Program-made: the position numbers and the translations under genes | From: Flavobacteriales bacterium | Lineage (GTDB): Bacteria > Bacteroidota > Bacteroidia > Flavobacteriales_D > Crocinitomicaceae | Length of the DNA stretch: 64,000 bases | NCBI GenBank assembly: GCA_947460825.1 | Contig: CANHHA010000007.1 | Coordinates: 20,409-84,408 of the forward strand | Direction of reading: 5' to 3' | Notes under the pieces: model-generated | What the model saw: only the letters and a program-made list of their open reading frames with translations | What the model was told of the DNA's origin: nothing | Database searches by the model: none | Shown: positions 45,737 to 54,500 of the stretch, in pieces | Layout of the letters: each line of letters opens with the position of its first letter | How positions within the stretch are numbered: position 1 is the first letter of the stretch

Positions 45737-46234
45737 TCACCAATCTAGACGCATGATATAGTCGTCCATCACGAAGCCATGACCAATATCGAAGACCGCC
45801 TCTTCATGGATATACATGCCTTTTTTATGGTAAAATTGAAGCGCCGGATTAATCTTGTTCACTTGAAGGATGAGGTGCTTGCAATGTTCATTTTTACTGC
45901 CGCTTACTACTTCATTAAATAATGCACTGCCCACTCCGGTTTGTTGCGTTTCTGGGAGTACATAAAGTTTATGCAGTTTGCTAAATTCCAACGTAGGAAA
46001 GTGCACCTGATATCCTGCATATCCAACAGGGGTTCTGTCGTGTTCTGCAACTAAAAAGGTATGACCATCACTCAGATTTTGTTCAAGTGATTGCTGTGAA
46101 TACATGGTGTTAAGCATGTATGTAATTTGTTCCTGTGTGATGATTTCTTTATATGCAATTGGCCAAATTTTGGCGGAAAGCTCCGTTACGAGATGTAATT
46201 CTGAACTACCAATGGTACGAATGGTTAGGGCCAT
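45737..46234 (-). CDS. GNAT-family N-acetyltransferase
   Basis: 165 aa. GNAT motif A is 'KLHKLYVLPETQQTGVGSALFNEVV', with the acetyl-CoA loop Q-x-x-G-x-G. Motif B includes 'LILQVNKINPALQFYHKKGM'. It starts inside the last base of the subtilase stop, so the two are co-transcribed. The substrate is unknown; small-molecule or peptide acetylation is likely. Confidence 0.9.
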   Translation of the reverse strand: MALTIRTIGSSELHLVTELSAKIWPIAYKEIITQEQITYMLNTMYSQQSLEQNLSDGHTFLVAEHDRTPVGYAGYQVHFPTLEFSKLHKLYVLPETQQTGVGSALFNEVVSGSKNEHCKHLILQVNKINPALQFYHKKGMYIHEEAVFDIGHGFVMDDYIMRLDW

Positions 46235-48402
46235 TAATTCGCTTTAATAAAAGAAACCGATTGGATTCTTCCGTTCATAGAGATTTGCAAGGTGTATTGA
46301 CCGGATTTCAAATGCTTAACGGATACGTGCTCATCTTGAATTGGAAGCACGATACATTTTCCTTGAGCATCAACCACCGTACATTCTTTGGGTAATTCAT
46401 CCACTAAGGTAAAATGTAAGTGCTCTATAACTGGATTTGGGTATACATTCCAAGCATTTTCTGTGGTATTTTCGGGGACGTCAACCAAGGCTAATGCTTC
46501 TTCAACGGCAGCATAGGCATTCAATTTCCCCATCCCCCACAATGGACTGCCTAAGGCAGGAATAACTCCCGTGAAATTATCTGAACGAGCCGTTTCTTTG
46601 ATGAGTTGTTTGACCTGAACTGCTGTGAGCCATGGGTTGGCTTCTAAAATCAAGGCACAAACCCCGGCAACCACTGGACCGGACATGGAGGTTCCTGAGA
46701 ACTTTGCATAATCATAGGTTTTGTTGTTGAATGTTAGCGAGGAAATAGTGGTATAGTTTGCGTCTGTAAATGAAGAAATGGCACTACAAATAGATACTCC
46801 TGGCGCTGCAATGTCAGGTTTCATTACGCCGTCATAGCGAGGACCGTGACTGGAAAAACTGGCCAGACCTCCTCCCACGGTAGCGCCACCGGGTGTTTGA
46901 TACGAAGGAGCATAGGCAGCAACGCTAATAACATCGTCGGAACATGAGGGTTCTGAAATTCCGTGGTCTGCGTCTCCTGGAGTTGTTCCCGTTCCGGAAT
47001 AAGAAAATGGCATACCCCAATTTCCAACATCGGTAGTTAATTCTGTCACATTCCAATAATTTACGGTGCCGTCAATCGCGGTAGATTTTAGTAGGATTTT
47101 AAGTGCTGTATTCGTGCATTTTACACGCAAGCGCATCTGAGGTTTTTGATTCAATGGATGGGCTGAATCTGCTGCAATGTTGTAAAAAATCGTATCGTTT
47201 CCTGCTATTAAGAAGGTGTCAATGTACGTATTGGTAACATTAGTACTATAGAAGGGAGATTCAGCAAGGGTGGTATTGCTTGCGTTCTTAACAACAATTC
47301 CATTCGAGAATGAATGTCCTACCTCACCCCAGGCATGGATGCTTTGACCCCACATGTTTGCATTGGCGGCGTAGGAATAAAAATCAACTTTTGAATTTAG
47401 TTGGTCGTTGTTAAAGGTTTTTTTAAGGTGAAAATTTACATTCCCGTTGTTTCCGGCGGAATTTACAAACACCACACCAAGGTCAGAGTATGCGGTAATG
47501 GCTTGACTTAACAAGGAATTCCCGTCTAAGGTCCCAAAGTGATACAAACCCCAACTCATATTAATAACCAGTCGTTTTCCTGCGGCTTGTGCTTTTTGAT
47601 ACATCCATTCCCACGCATCTAATACGGCTGCTTCATCTACTAAAAAGGTAACGAACAGAAAATTTGCATCGTATGCTACTCCTCGGTAAGCGGTTCCTGC
47701 TCCACATCCGCCTGCAATAGAGGCTACGTGAGTTCCGTGCGTACTGTAGCTGTAAATATTTGCGGTATCGCTTCCTGCTGCTAAGAGCGCATTTGCCCCC
47801 ACATGTTCTGTTCCGTAATTAAATCCTTGCGGATGAGGGCCACTCGTTTTAAATTGATCCCAAGCGGCAATGATGCGTGTTTGACTAAGCGTGCTGTCGT
47901 AAAAAGCGGGGTGGGTATAATCGAACCCCCAGTCTGTTACTCCGATGTATACATTTTTTCCTTTGAAGCCTTGAGGTAATCCGATGCCTTGCTGCACACT
48001 ATCGGCTCGAACGTCATGAACCGCTTTGTCCAGTTGATGGTTCACTTTTCCCGCTAATGCAAGATATTCTATGCCTTGGAGCGATGAAACGTATTCGCTG
48101 GCTTCAATCGGAACTTTGATACTCACAATATTCCGGATGGGATTCCCGATAATGTAGTGCGATTGCGTTAGGGTAAGCTTGTCAAATTCAGAATTGATCT
48201 TAGCTAAAAAGGATACGTAATATCGGTTATTAATGAAATTAATCGGGTAGGAAGTTAGGGTAGTGCTATCCAATATTCCGTCTTTGAGGTCACTTGATAT
48301 GATCCCTAATTCGTTTTTGTCCGCAAGGGAAAGTGTGTTTTGCCCGTAAAACGGAAATAAACCAAAGAAAAGCACCACTAAGACACACCAAGTTCTCAAC
48401 AT
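46234..48402 (-). CDS. Subtilisin-like serine protease (S8) with T9SS sorting domain
   Basis: 722 aa: signal peptide (1-20), propeptide-like region to about 130, then the S8 catalytic domain. The triad is D157 in 'GVTDWGFDYTHP', H222 in 'THGTHVAS' and the serine of 'FSGTSMSGPVVAG' (about 570); the oxyanion asparagine is in 'VNSAGNNG'. The C-terminal 75 residues are a type A T9SS sorting domain ('NVYPNPVIEHLHF', 'KSGQYTLQI', 'SVSFIKAN'). It should be a surface-bound or secreted protease. A TATTTTTG box 4 nt before the ATG suggests a leaderless mRNA. Confidence 0.94.
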   Translation of the reverse strand: MLRTWCVLVVLFFGLFPFYGQNTLSLADKNELGIISSDLKDGILDSTTLTSYPINFINNRYYVSFLAKINSEFDKLTLTQSHYIIGNPIRNIVSIKVPIEASEYVSSLQGIEYLALAGKVNHQLDKAVHDVRADSVQQGIGLPQGFKGKNVYIGVTDWGFDYTHPAFYDSTLSQTRIIAAWDQFKTSGPHPQGFNYGTEHVGANALLAAGSDTANIYSYSTHGTHVASIAGGCGAGTAYRGVAYDANFLFVTFLVDEAAVLDAWEWMYQKAQAAGKRLVINMSWGLYHFGTLDGNSLLSQAITAYSDLGVVFVNSAGNNGNVNFHLKKTFNNDQLNSKVDFYSYAANANMWGQSIHAWGEVGHSFSNGIVVKNASNTTLAESPFYSTNVTNTYIDTFLIAGNDTIFYNIAADSAHPLNQKPQMRLRVKCTNTALKILLKSTAIDGTVNYWNVTELTTDVGNWGMPFSYSGTGTTPGDADHGISEPSCSDDVISVAAYAPSYQTPGGATVGGGLASFSSHGPRYDGVMKPDIAAPGVSICSAISSFTDANYTTISSLTFNNKTYDYAKFSGTSMSGPVVAGVCALILEANPWLTAVQVKQLIKETARSDNFTGVIPALGSPLWGMGKLNAYAAVEEALALVDVPENTTENAWNVYPNPVIEHLHFTLVDELPKECTVVDAQGKCIVLPIQDEHVSVKHLKSGQYTLQISMNGRIQSVSFIKAN

Positions 48403-48406
48403 CTCT

Positions 48407-48414
48407 CAAAAATA
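48407..48414 (-). promoter_or_regulatory. Promoter -7 box 4 nt before the subtilase gene
   Basis: TATTTTTG on the minus strand, exact TAnnTTTG, followed by AGAG and the ATG. Confidence 0.5.
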
Positions 48415-48486
48415 CGGAATAGATTTCAATCTATTCGGTTTAATGCGACGGATTTACCTTAGATTATGAACGAGTGGATGTTGAAA

Positions 48487-49122
48487 TTAACGGGTTTCGA
48501 ACAGGGTGTCATTTGTTTTTCGCACCTTTTTTAACGCGATGTTGGAGTCTTCTGGGTGCCGAAATCCAAGGGGACACAACAAGGACGCACTAAGGCCTTG
48601 ACTGGATAGGTCTAGGAGTTCGTTGAGTTGGTCTTTGTCAAATCCCTCCATGGGCGTGGCATCTATTTTAAGAAGGGCGCAACTCAATAAAACCTGTCCA
48701 AGTGCAATGTATGTTTGTTTTCCGGTCCATTGTTTCACCTGCTCAGCTTCCATGTTCACAATGGCTGATTTAACATGCGTGCCAAAACCTTGTAGTTTTT
48801 CAGGGGCTACGTTTCTGGTATCTGCCATTAAAGATACATGCTGATCAACGTAGGACTCTGAAATTGCTGTGTAATGACAGAGTACCAGCAAATGCGAAGC
48901 GTCAACCACCTGCGCTTGATTCCAAGCAATCGGTTTAATTTTTTCGCGTAGTTCCTTCGTTTCAATGAGCAACACTTTTAATGGTTGTAGTCCGTAGGAG
49001 GTGGGGGTAAGGCGTATCGAATCTAATATGGTTTGAATGTCGGAATCCGGAATCCGCTTTTCAGCATCAAACTTCTTACAGGCATAACGCCATTCGAGTG
49101 CTTCTATGAGTTGTTTATTCAT
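48487..49122 (-). CDS. Nitroreductase-family NAD(P)H-dependent oxidoreductase
   Basis: 211 aa FMN enzyme of the NfsB/NfnB-like group. 'WRYACKKFDAEKRIPDSD' gives the N-terminal FMN phosphate contacts (RxxxKxF). 'RLTPTSYGLQPLKVLLI' is the second block and 'GFRHPEDS' lies near the end. The substrate could be quinones, nitro compounds or flavin. It is 8 nt after the pirin gene and probably in one transcript. Confidence 0.9.
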   Translation of the reverse strand: MNKQLIEALEWRYACKKFDAEKRIPDSDIQTILDSIRLTPTSYGLQPLKVLLIETKELREKIKPIAWNQAQVVDASHLLVLCHYTAISESYVDQHVSLMADTRNVAPEKLQGFGTHVKSAIVNMEAEQVKQWTGKQTYIALGQVLLSCALLKIDATPMEGFDKDQLNELLDLSSQGLSASLLCPLGFRHPEDSNIALKKVRKTNDTLFETR

Positions 49123-49130
49123 CTTGATAA

Positions 49131-49844
49131 TTAAAATTGCATGGGTACTTCAATGAGCAGTAAACGACCTTGTTCGCTTGCTTGAATTTCTACGTTGGGT
49201 GTTTCCCAAACGCCAAGGGCATCGCGAGACCCAAGGGCTTGCTTAGCGATTACTTTTTCTCCTTCGATATTCATCAAGTAAACGCCATTTCCCGGATGCT
49301 TAATAGTGTAGGTTTTCTTAGTATTGGGAGACATGTCTATCATGTGTATCCATGCGGTTTGGTGTATCCACAGGCCTTCATCGTCTGGGTTCGGAGAAAC
49401 GAGTTGCAGGAACGCGTCCTTCATATCCAAATTTTCATAACCCAATTGCTGATATCGGGGGGTAACTTCTTGCTGGTTTGGAAAGATCCAAAGTTGAAAT
49501 AAGTTGATTTCTTCGGTTTGACTTGCATTAAATTCACTGTGGTGAATTCCCGTTCCAGCACTCATTACCTGTACTTCTCCGGCATGCACCACTTCTGAAA
49601 ACCCCATGCTGTCCTCATGTTTTAATGAGCCTTTTAAGGGGATTGTGATAATCTCCATATTGTCGTGGGGGTGCTTACCAAAACCCATCCCTGGAGCTAC
49701 AATGTCGTCGTTTAGTACACGCAACGCTCCGAAGTGCATGCGGTATCGATTAAACCAAGAGGCGAAGCTGAAGGAGTGTTTAGCTTGTAACCATCCGTGA
49801 TCAGCAAATCCTCGCGTTGAGCTGGCGTGAAATTCTTGTTGCAT
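49131..49844 (-). CDS. Pirin-family protein (YhaK/YhhW-like)
   Basis: 237 aa bicupin. The metal site is formed by 'HPHDNMEII' (H-x-H) and 'GIHHSEFN' (H, E). N-terminal 'ADHGWLQAKHSFSFASWF' and 'RVLNDDIVAPGMGFG' are typical. E. coli YhhW has quercetin 2,3-dioxygenase activity in vitro; the role here is likely redox-related, since a nitroreductase follows. TACTTTTG at 49868-49861 is the probable -7 box. Confidence 0.92.
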   Translation of the reverse strand: MQQEFHASSTRGFADHGWLQAKHSFSFASWFNRYRMHFGALRVLNDDIVAPGMGFGKHPHDNMEIITIPLKGSLKHEDSMGFSEVVHAGEVQVMSAGTGIHHSEFNASQTEEINLFQLWIFPNQQEVTPRYQQLGYENLDMKDAFLQLVSPNPDDEGLWIHQTAWIHMIDMSPNTKKTYTIKHPGNGVYLMNIEGEKVIAKQALGSRDALGVWETPNVEIQASEQGRLLLIEVPMQF

Positions 49845-49860
49845 AATGCTATTTTGAACA

Positions 49861-49868
49861 CAAAAGTA
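49861..49868 (-). promoter_or_regulatory. Likely -7 box of the pirin gene
   Basis: TACTTTTG on the minus strand, 16 nt before the ATG. Confidence 0.5.
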
Positions 49869-49976
49869 CTGGCTTTGTTCGAACAGACCGCTTCACCATA
49901 CTTTTCAATAACGTATGTTAATATCATTTAAGGGCGACATTACTTGGCAACGGATATTTCTACGAACTTCGTTCTT

Positions 49977-51416
49977 ATGGTATTAAGTAGATTTTGGCTC
50001 ATTATTTTTATTTCCTCCCTGGTTTTTATCTTGGTGGGAATTTCATTCAATCAGCAATATAGCATTGATTCGGTCATCAATGGAAAGCAAAACGACCCCG
50101 TCCTGATCGGAGAGAAATATCTGTTTCAGTTACCAAGCGCACTAAAGGATACGCTCAAGAAAGCCCCGGAGGGAACGCTTGTTTTTAACCTCAATGAAGC
50201 GGATGCTGATACCACCTACCTACTAACCGATCATCAGGTAAAAATTTTCAGCGGCGTCCAAAAAACAGATGGATTGCTTCCAACCGCGAAGTCGACCATC
50301 TTGGATATTATTCTCCCCTTATTGGCATACCTCGCGTTTTTTGCGGGCCTCATGCAGTTGCTCATTGATTCAGGGGCTGCCGAAGGTTTAGCGAAATGGT
50401 TAAGTCCCTTCTTTGTGCAGGTGTTCCCGACGGTTCCCAAGAACCATCCGAGTATTTCGTACATGACCTTAAATTTTGCGGCTAATTTTCTTGGGTTAGA
50501 TTCCGCGGCCACTCCCTTTGGACTAAAGGCCATGGAGAGTTTACAGGAAATCAATCCAGATAAAGACAAGGCGAGTGATGCTCAGATTATGTTTCTTTGC
50601 TTGCATGCGGCGGGCTTAACCTTGATTCCAACCTCGATTATTGGCTATCGAGCGGCAGAACACGCAACCAATCCGGCTGATGTCATGTTGCCCTGCATTA
50701 TTACCTCATTTATTGGAACGATAGCAGCCTTAATTATTGTTGGAATCCGCCAACGGGTGAATTTATTGAGTGGATTACTAATTGCGGTCGTCTTTAGTAT
50801 CATTGCGGCGATGTTGGGTCTGCTTTTTTACATTGGTTCTTTAGACCTGATGGCAAAAAATCATTTTACCTCTAATTTTTCAGGGGTATTGCTTATTGGA
50901 ATTATTCTACTGACTTTAGGATTTGCCTTTTGGAAAGAGAAGCGATTTAAGGAAAAGAATACTACGGTCTTTGATTCCTTTGTGGTTGGCGCAAAAAATG
51001 GAATGAATACCGCGGTTACTATATTTCCGTATGTCTTAGGAATGCTCGTAGCGATTTCTGTATTTCGTAACAGCGGAATGTTTGAGTTATTGAGTCAAGG
51101 AATAACGTGGGTCTTCTCTCAGGTTGGATTATCAAAAGAAATCACCGATTCTTTACCGGTAGCGATGCTGCGTCCGTTTAGTAGTGGTGGATCGCGTGGC
51201 TTCATGCTGGATGCCATGCGGGTGTACGGACCGGATTCGTTTACGGGTCGATTGAGTTGTATTTTTCAATGCAGTGCAGAAACGACCTTTTATGTGGTGG
51301 CCGTGTATTTTGGTGCGATTAAGGTTAAGAACACGCGCTATACCCTGTCTACTATGTTGTTAGTTGATTTAGTTTGTGTAATCGCTGCGATCTTAGTAGC
51401 AAGTTGGTTCTTTTAA
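49977..51416 (+). CDS. Fused SpmA-SpmB nucleoside-recognition (Gate) membrane protein
   Basis: About 479 aa from ATG 49977 (a TTG start at 49944 would add 11 residues). It has two Gate-domain halves: the first with 'LDIILPLLAYLAFFAGLMQLL', 'NFAANFLGLDSAATPFGLKAME' and 'LCLHAAGLTLIPTSIIGYRA', the second with 'AVTIFPYVLGMLVAISVFR', 'PVAMLRPFSSGGSRGFMLDAM' and 'SAETTFYVVAVYFG'. In Bacillus the halves are the separate sporulation proteins SpmA and SpmB; in Bacteroidetes the fusion is common, and its role is unknown as these do not sporulate. The next gene follows after 1 nt. Confidence 0.9.
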   Translation: MVLSRFWLIIFISSLVFILVGISFNQQYSIDSVINGKQNDPVLIGEKYLFQLPSALKDTLKKAPEGTLVFNLNEADADTTYLLTDHQVKIFSGVQKTDGLLPTAKSTILDIILPLLAYLAFFAGLMQLLIDSGAAEGLAKWLSPFFVQVFPTVPKNHPSISYMTLNFAANFLGLDSAATPFGLKAMESLQEINPDKDKASDAQIMFLCLHAAGLTLIPTSIIGYRAAEHATNPADVMLPCIITSFIGTIAALIIVGIRQRVNLLSGLLIAVVFSIIAAMLGLLFYIGSLDLMAKNHFTSNFSGVLLIGIILLTLGFAFWKEKRFKEKNTTVFDSFVVGAKNGMNTAVTIFPYVLGMLVAISVFRNSGMFELLSQGITWVFSQVGLSKEITDSLPVAMLRPFSSGGSRGFMLDAMRVYGPDSFTGRLSCIFQCSAETTFYVVAVYFGAIKVKNTRYTLSTMLLVDLVCVIAAILVASWFF

Positions 51417-51417
51417 G

Positions 51418-51894
51418 ATGTTTAGTTGGTTTAAAAAAAAGAAAGAAGAAGCGCCAAAAGAGCAGAAGCAACTTCAATTAAAGCCCATTAATTATTCGGC
51501 TGAGGTGATTTTGCTATGGGCAAAGGCGGTAGGTGGGGATAAGGTAATTCAACTTGGACTGAGAGAGTCTGGGTTTCCTGAATTGTTTCATGCAACGAAT
51601 GCGATTTATTTAATACAGGAATCAAGAGATTGGTTGATGGATAATGGGTATGCGCACATTATGGCTATGATTAATGCAGCGGAAGGACTTGAAAAAGCAC
51701 AAGCATGGTTATATGCCAATAACATGGAATTACTGTACCACATGGGGCGTGCCGTGGATCATGAGATGGATAGTTGGGAATGGTTAGGTAAGCATGCACC
51801 ACCGGATTTGTTTATTTTAACCAAATCAATTCAGGTCGTTAAAGATCAAATTGAAGAAACCCACAGAGAAATACACTACTTCGGTAAGGATTAG
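51418..51894 (+). CDS. Small soluble protein of unknown function
   Basis: 158 aa. A lysine-rich start ('FSWFKKKKEEAPKEQKQ') is followed by a helical domain with many tryptophans ('EVILLWAKAVGG', 'RDWLMDNGY', 'MDSWEWLGKHAPPDLF'). It lies 1 nt after the SpmAB-like gene, so the two are translated together and the product may act at the membrane. No family recognised. Confidence 0.65.
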   Translation: MFSWFKKKKEEAPKEQKQLQLKPINYSAEVILLWAKAVGGDKVIQLGLRESGFPELFHATNAIYLIQESRDWLMDNGYAHIMAMINAAEGLEKAQAWLYANNMELLYHMGRAVDHEMDSWEWLGKHAPPDLFILTKSIQVVKDQIEETHREIHYFGKD

Positions 51895-51930
51895 ATGAAG
51901 ATAACTGCGATTAATTTCTTTCAGTTTTTT

Positions 51931-53250
51931 CTATTCTTTATATTTTTTCTTTAGGGCTCGAAAATCATCGCGAAAGAACCCTCCCATCCCGCATCCGCAA
52001 TCTTCCGCCATCGGTGTATTCAATAATGCGTCTTTGTTTTTCAAATAAGGCTCTATTTTTTGTTTGAAAGAGTCAAGATTGAATTCAACTGAATTTATAT
52101 TGGTGTTCTCATTGTTCAAATTCATGTAAATTAAGTTAGATTGGATGATTTCATTCGCAATTTGAGCAGGAATTATATTTTGAAGTTTACACAGGTCTAT
52201 AGGTTCGAAAACATCGATTTCTTTATAAATAGCCTCCAAAACGAGATAGGTTTCATCAAATAAGGGACTCGGGATTACAGGTGAATAATCTTCATAATTC
52301 TCTAGTGAATCTAAGTTGAAAGAAATATCAAAAGGTTCTACCAATGTCTGTCTGTTCCCAGTTGGAGACTTTTCATCCCGTTGAACTTCAAGTTTTGGTG
52401 AATAACCGACTTGAACAATATAGGCCATTGGTTGATTACCAACTTCTCTTTTGTAAAGCCAATTGTATGCTTTTCTACAATAACGACTTTCCGATTTCAT
52501 CTTTTTTTCTTGATCCTTATTATTTTTCTCGTTTCGTTTCACATCGAATTTACTGACGTTTATCGAGCTAAAATTAATTGCAGAGGCTGTTGTTTGAAAC
52601 AATCGATTTGTTTTTACTTTATTAATTTTTTCTAAATCATCGAGGGTTAAATCGTTCAGAATCAAAAAGCCATTTTCTTCTTTTTTCTCTTCGAATTGTT
52701 TTTTGGAATTTTTATCCCAAGGACCGTTTATAAAGTTCACGGTCCATCCGTTTTTATATTTTTCAAAAATCAACGGAAACCAATCGTTTTTTTGAATAGT
52801 GTTTACGACTTCACCTTGGTCGCTGATGTTTTCAATGGTTCTTCTCCATAGAAAATTCAAAACGTACAGATCTCTATCTTTTTTGAGTATTACCGTATCG
52901 GATAGTCCGAAAGTTTTGCTCCAGGTTTTGTTAGTTTTTAAATCAGTAATTGAGACTTTAAGATTACTAGCCTCGATAAGAATGGTTATTTTGGATGAAG
53001 GATTTATTTCTTCTTTTTTGGGATAGTCCTCTGTAATGTAACTCGAAAAAAAATAAAAATAAGTCGATGTATCTTTTGTGGCGGAGTATGCTTCGAACGT
53101 TCCTTGTTGTTCAATGGGGAACTCCGTTAATCGCTCACCGCTGATGGGTTGAGGTGCATTGAATAAAACAGTTCGGCATGATTGCAAAAGTAAGCCCGCT
53201 AAGATGCAGGATAAAAATTTCACGAAAGTTTTGAAGGAATGGAAATCCAT
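51931..53250 (-). CDS. Lipoprotein of unknown function
   Basis: 439 aa. Signal and lipobox 'LLLQSCRT' (cysteine at about residue 25). The mature part is rich in K, E and N, with 'LIEASNLKVSITDLKTNKTWSKTFG', and ends in the cysteine-glycine motif 'EDCGCGMGGFFRDDFRAL'. The C-terminal CGCG segment is unusual. Single gene. AT-richer than its neighbours. No family recognised. Confidence 0.65.
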   Translation of the reverse strand: MDFHSFKTFVKFLSCILAGLLLQSCRTVLFNAPQPISGERLTEFPIEQQGTFEAYSATKDTSTYFYFFSSYITEDYPKKEEINPSSKITILIEASNLKVSITDLKTNKTWSKTFGLSDTVILKKDRDLYVLNFLWRRTIENISDQGEVVNTIQKNDWFPLIFEKYKNGWTVNFINGPWDKNSKKQFEEKKEENGFLILNDLTLDDLEKINKVKTNRLFQTTASAINFSSINVSKFDVKRNEKNNKDQEKKMKSESRYCRKAYNWLYKREVGNQPMAYIVQVGYSPKLEVQRDEKSPTGNRQTLVEPFDISFNLDSLENYEDYSPVIPSPLFDETYLVLEAIYKEIDVFEPIDLCKLQNIIPAQIANEIIQSNLIYMNLNNENTNINSVEFNLDSFKQKIEPYLKNKDALLNTPMAEDCGCGMGGFFRDDFRALKKKYKE

Positions 53251-53497
53251 AGTAATAAGATTAATTTCATAAAATTACACTAAATCGTTATTAACGACAA
53301 AAATTATGTAACACCACTTTTAATGTTTTACATATCAAATTCCTAGTGAAAGTCGAAGTGTTTTTTGAGGCGTATCTTACAGGGGTTAAACTCGCTAAGA
53401 ACTTTATGTAAATTAACCTTGGTAATATTCTAAGATTGTTTTTAATGTTCAGACCCTCCTATTGCTTCCAAGTGTATTTTTTCAGCAAATCAATTTA

Positions 53498-53527
53498 TAA
53501 AAAAAAAGCCCGCCGAAGCGAGCTTTA
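53498..53527 (-). terminator. Terminator of the 53548-54405 cargo gene
   Basis: On the minus strand, AAAGCTCGC-ttcg-GCGGGCTTT followed by a run of T. The 250 bp beyond it, up to 53251, contain no gene that I can see. Confidence 0.8.
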
Positions 53528-53547
53528 ATCCGTATGTCTGTAAATCC

Positions 53548-54405
53548 TTAGATTTTAGAAACTTTTCCTTTCAATACCTTTCCAGAAACAGTCATTACGC
53601 TGTAATGATATATTCCGTTTGGCAAGTTTGTAATGTCAACGTTTGTTGTTGTTGCACTCAAGGCTAATTTACCATCCATTCCGTAGATTTCAACCCCTGA
53701 AATCGCTTCAGAAGCATCAAAGGTTAAGGCACCATTCGTTGGATTTGGATAAACATTCACCGTTGCAGCCAATTCATTTACATTAGCACCGCCAGCGATT
53801 GATACGTTGTCTAACCACAAGGTGCTGTTAGGAACTCCAAATCCCGACCCAAAGGCAGCACCGATCGAAGAAGACGCAAGCACGATTACACGGTTCGCTG
53901 TTCCCATTACTCCCGGAATCGGATCCATTGGAATAGAAGCCATTTGCCATCCGTTTGAATTTCCAGCAAATGCACCAATAGCTTGGAATAATACCACGTC
54001 ATCGTTTGGACCTGCACCCATCGTATCACTAAACTGACAAGCTACTATGGCTGTATCTCCTGCTGAAACGATGTGGTTGAAGGCAAAATCCAAGGTTAAC
54101 GATCCTGCATTCGGCCAAGAACCAGACACTATTTGCTGCATCACGCCAGCAATTGTATCCGATGGCCACGACAATATTGCTGCTGTAGCTGCATCCGCAA
54201 TGGTCATAAGTTTCGCAGATTGAGTTCCTGCATAGGCATTCGCAGTTTCCATAGTGTATAAACCGATACCCCATCCTGGACAATCTGTGGCAACACCCGG
54301 AAGTAGCGGAGAAGCCGCTTGTTCAAAATTCCCATTCGTAAGGACTTGTGCATTCATTGAAGCGATTGAAGCTCCAAAAACTAAACTAAGTAACAATTTT
54401 TTCAT
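53548..54405 (-). CDS. T9SS cargo protein with a carbohydrate-binding-like domain
   Basis: 285 aa: signal peptide ending 'ASMNAQ', then a domain that starts 'LTNGNFEQAASP' and ends 'NSTLWLDNVSIAGG', the pattern of PCMD/CBM-like jelly-roll domains. The C-terminal 75 residues are a type A sorting domain ('VNVYPNPTNGALTF', 'GVEIYGMDGK', 'LPNGIYHYSV'). Probably surface-exposed. It has its own promoter (-7 box 24 nt upstream) and terminator, and may be well expressed. Confidence 0.87.
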   Translation of the reverse strand: MKKLLLSLVFGASIASMNAQVLTNGNFEQAASPLLPGVATDCPGWGIGLYTMETANAYAGTQSAKLMTIADAATAAILSWPSDTIAGVMQQIVSGSWPNAGSLTLDFAFNHIVSAGDTAIVACQFSDTMGAGPNDDVVLFQAIGAFAGNSNGWQMASIPMDPIPGVMGTANRVIVLASSSIGAAFGSGFGVPNSTLWLDNVSIAGGANVNELAATVNVYPNPTNGALTFDASEAISGVEIYGMDGKLALSATTTNVDITNLPNGIYHYSVMTVSGKVLKGKVSKI

Positions 54406-54429
54406 GTGATTGATTTTAATGATTCATAT

Positions 54430-54437
54430 CAAAGGTA
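54430..54437 (-). promoter_or_regulatory. Likely -7 box of the 54405 cargo gene
   Basis: TACCTTTG on the minus strand, 24 nt before the ATG. Confidence 0.5.
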
Positions 54438-54500
54438 GTGATTTTTATGCGCTATCACGATTCCGAGGTTTTTCTTTTCAATAATCACTTGTTAACGGAA

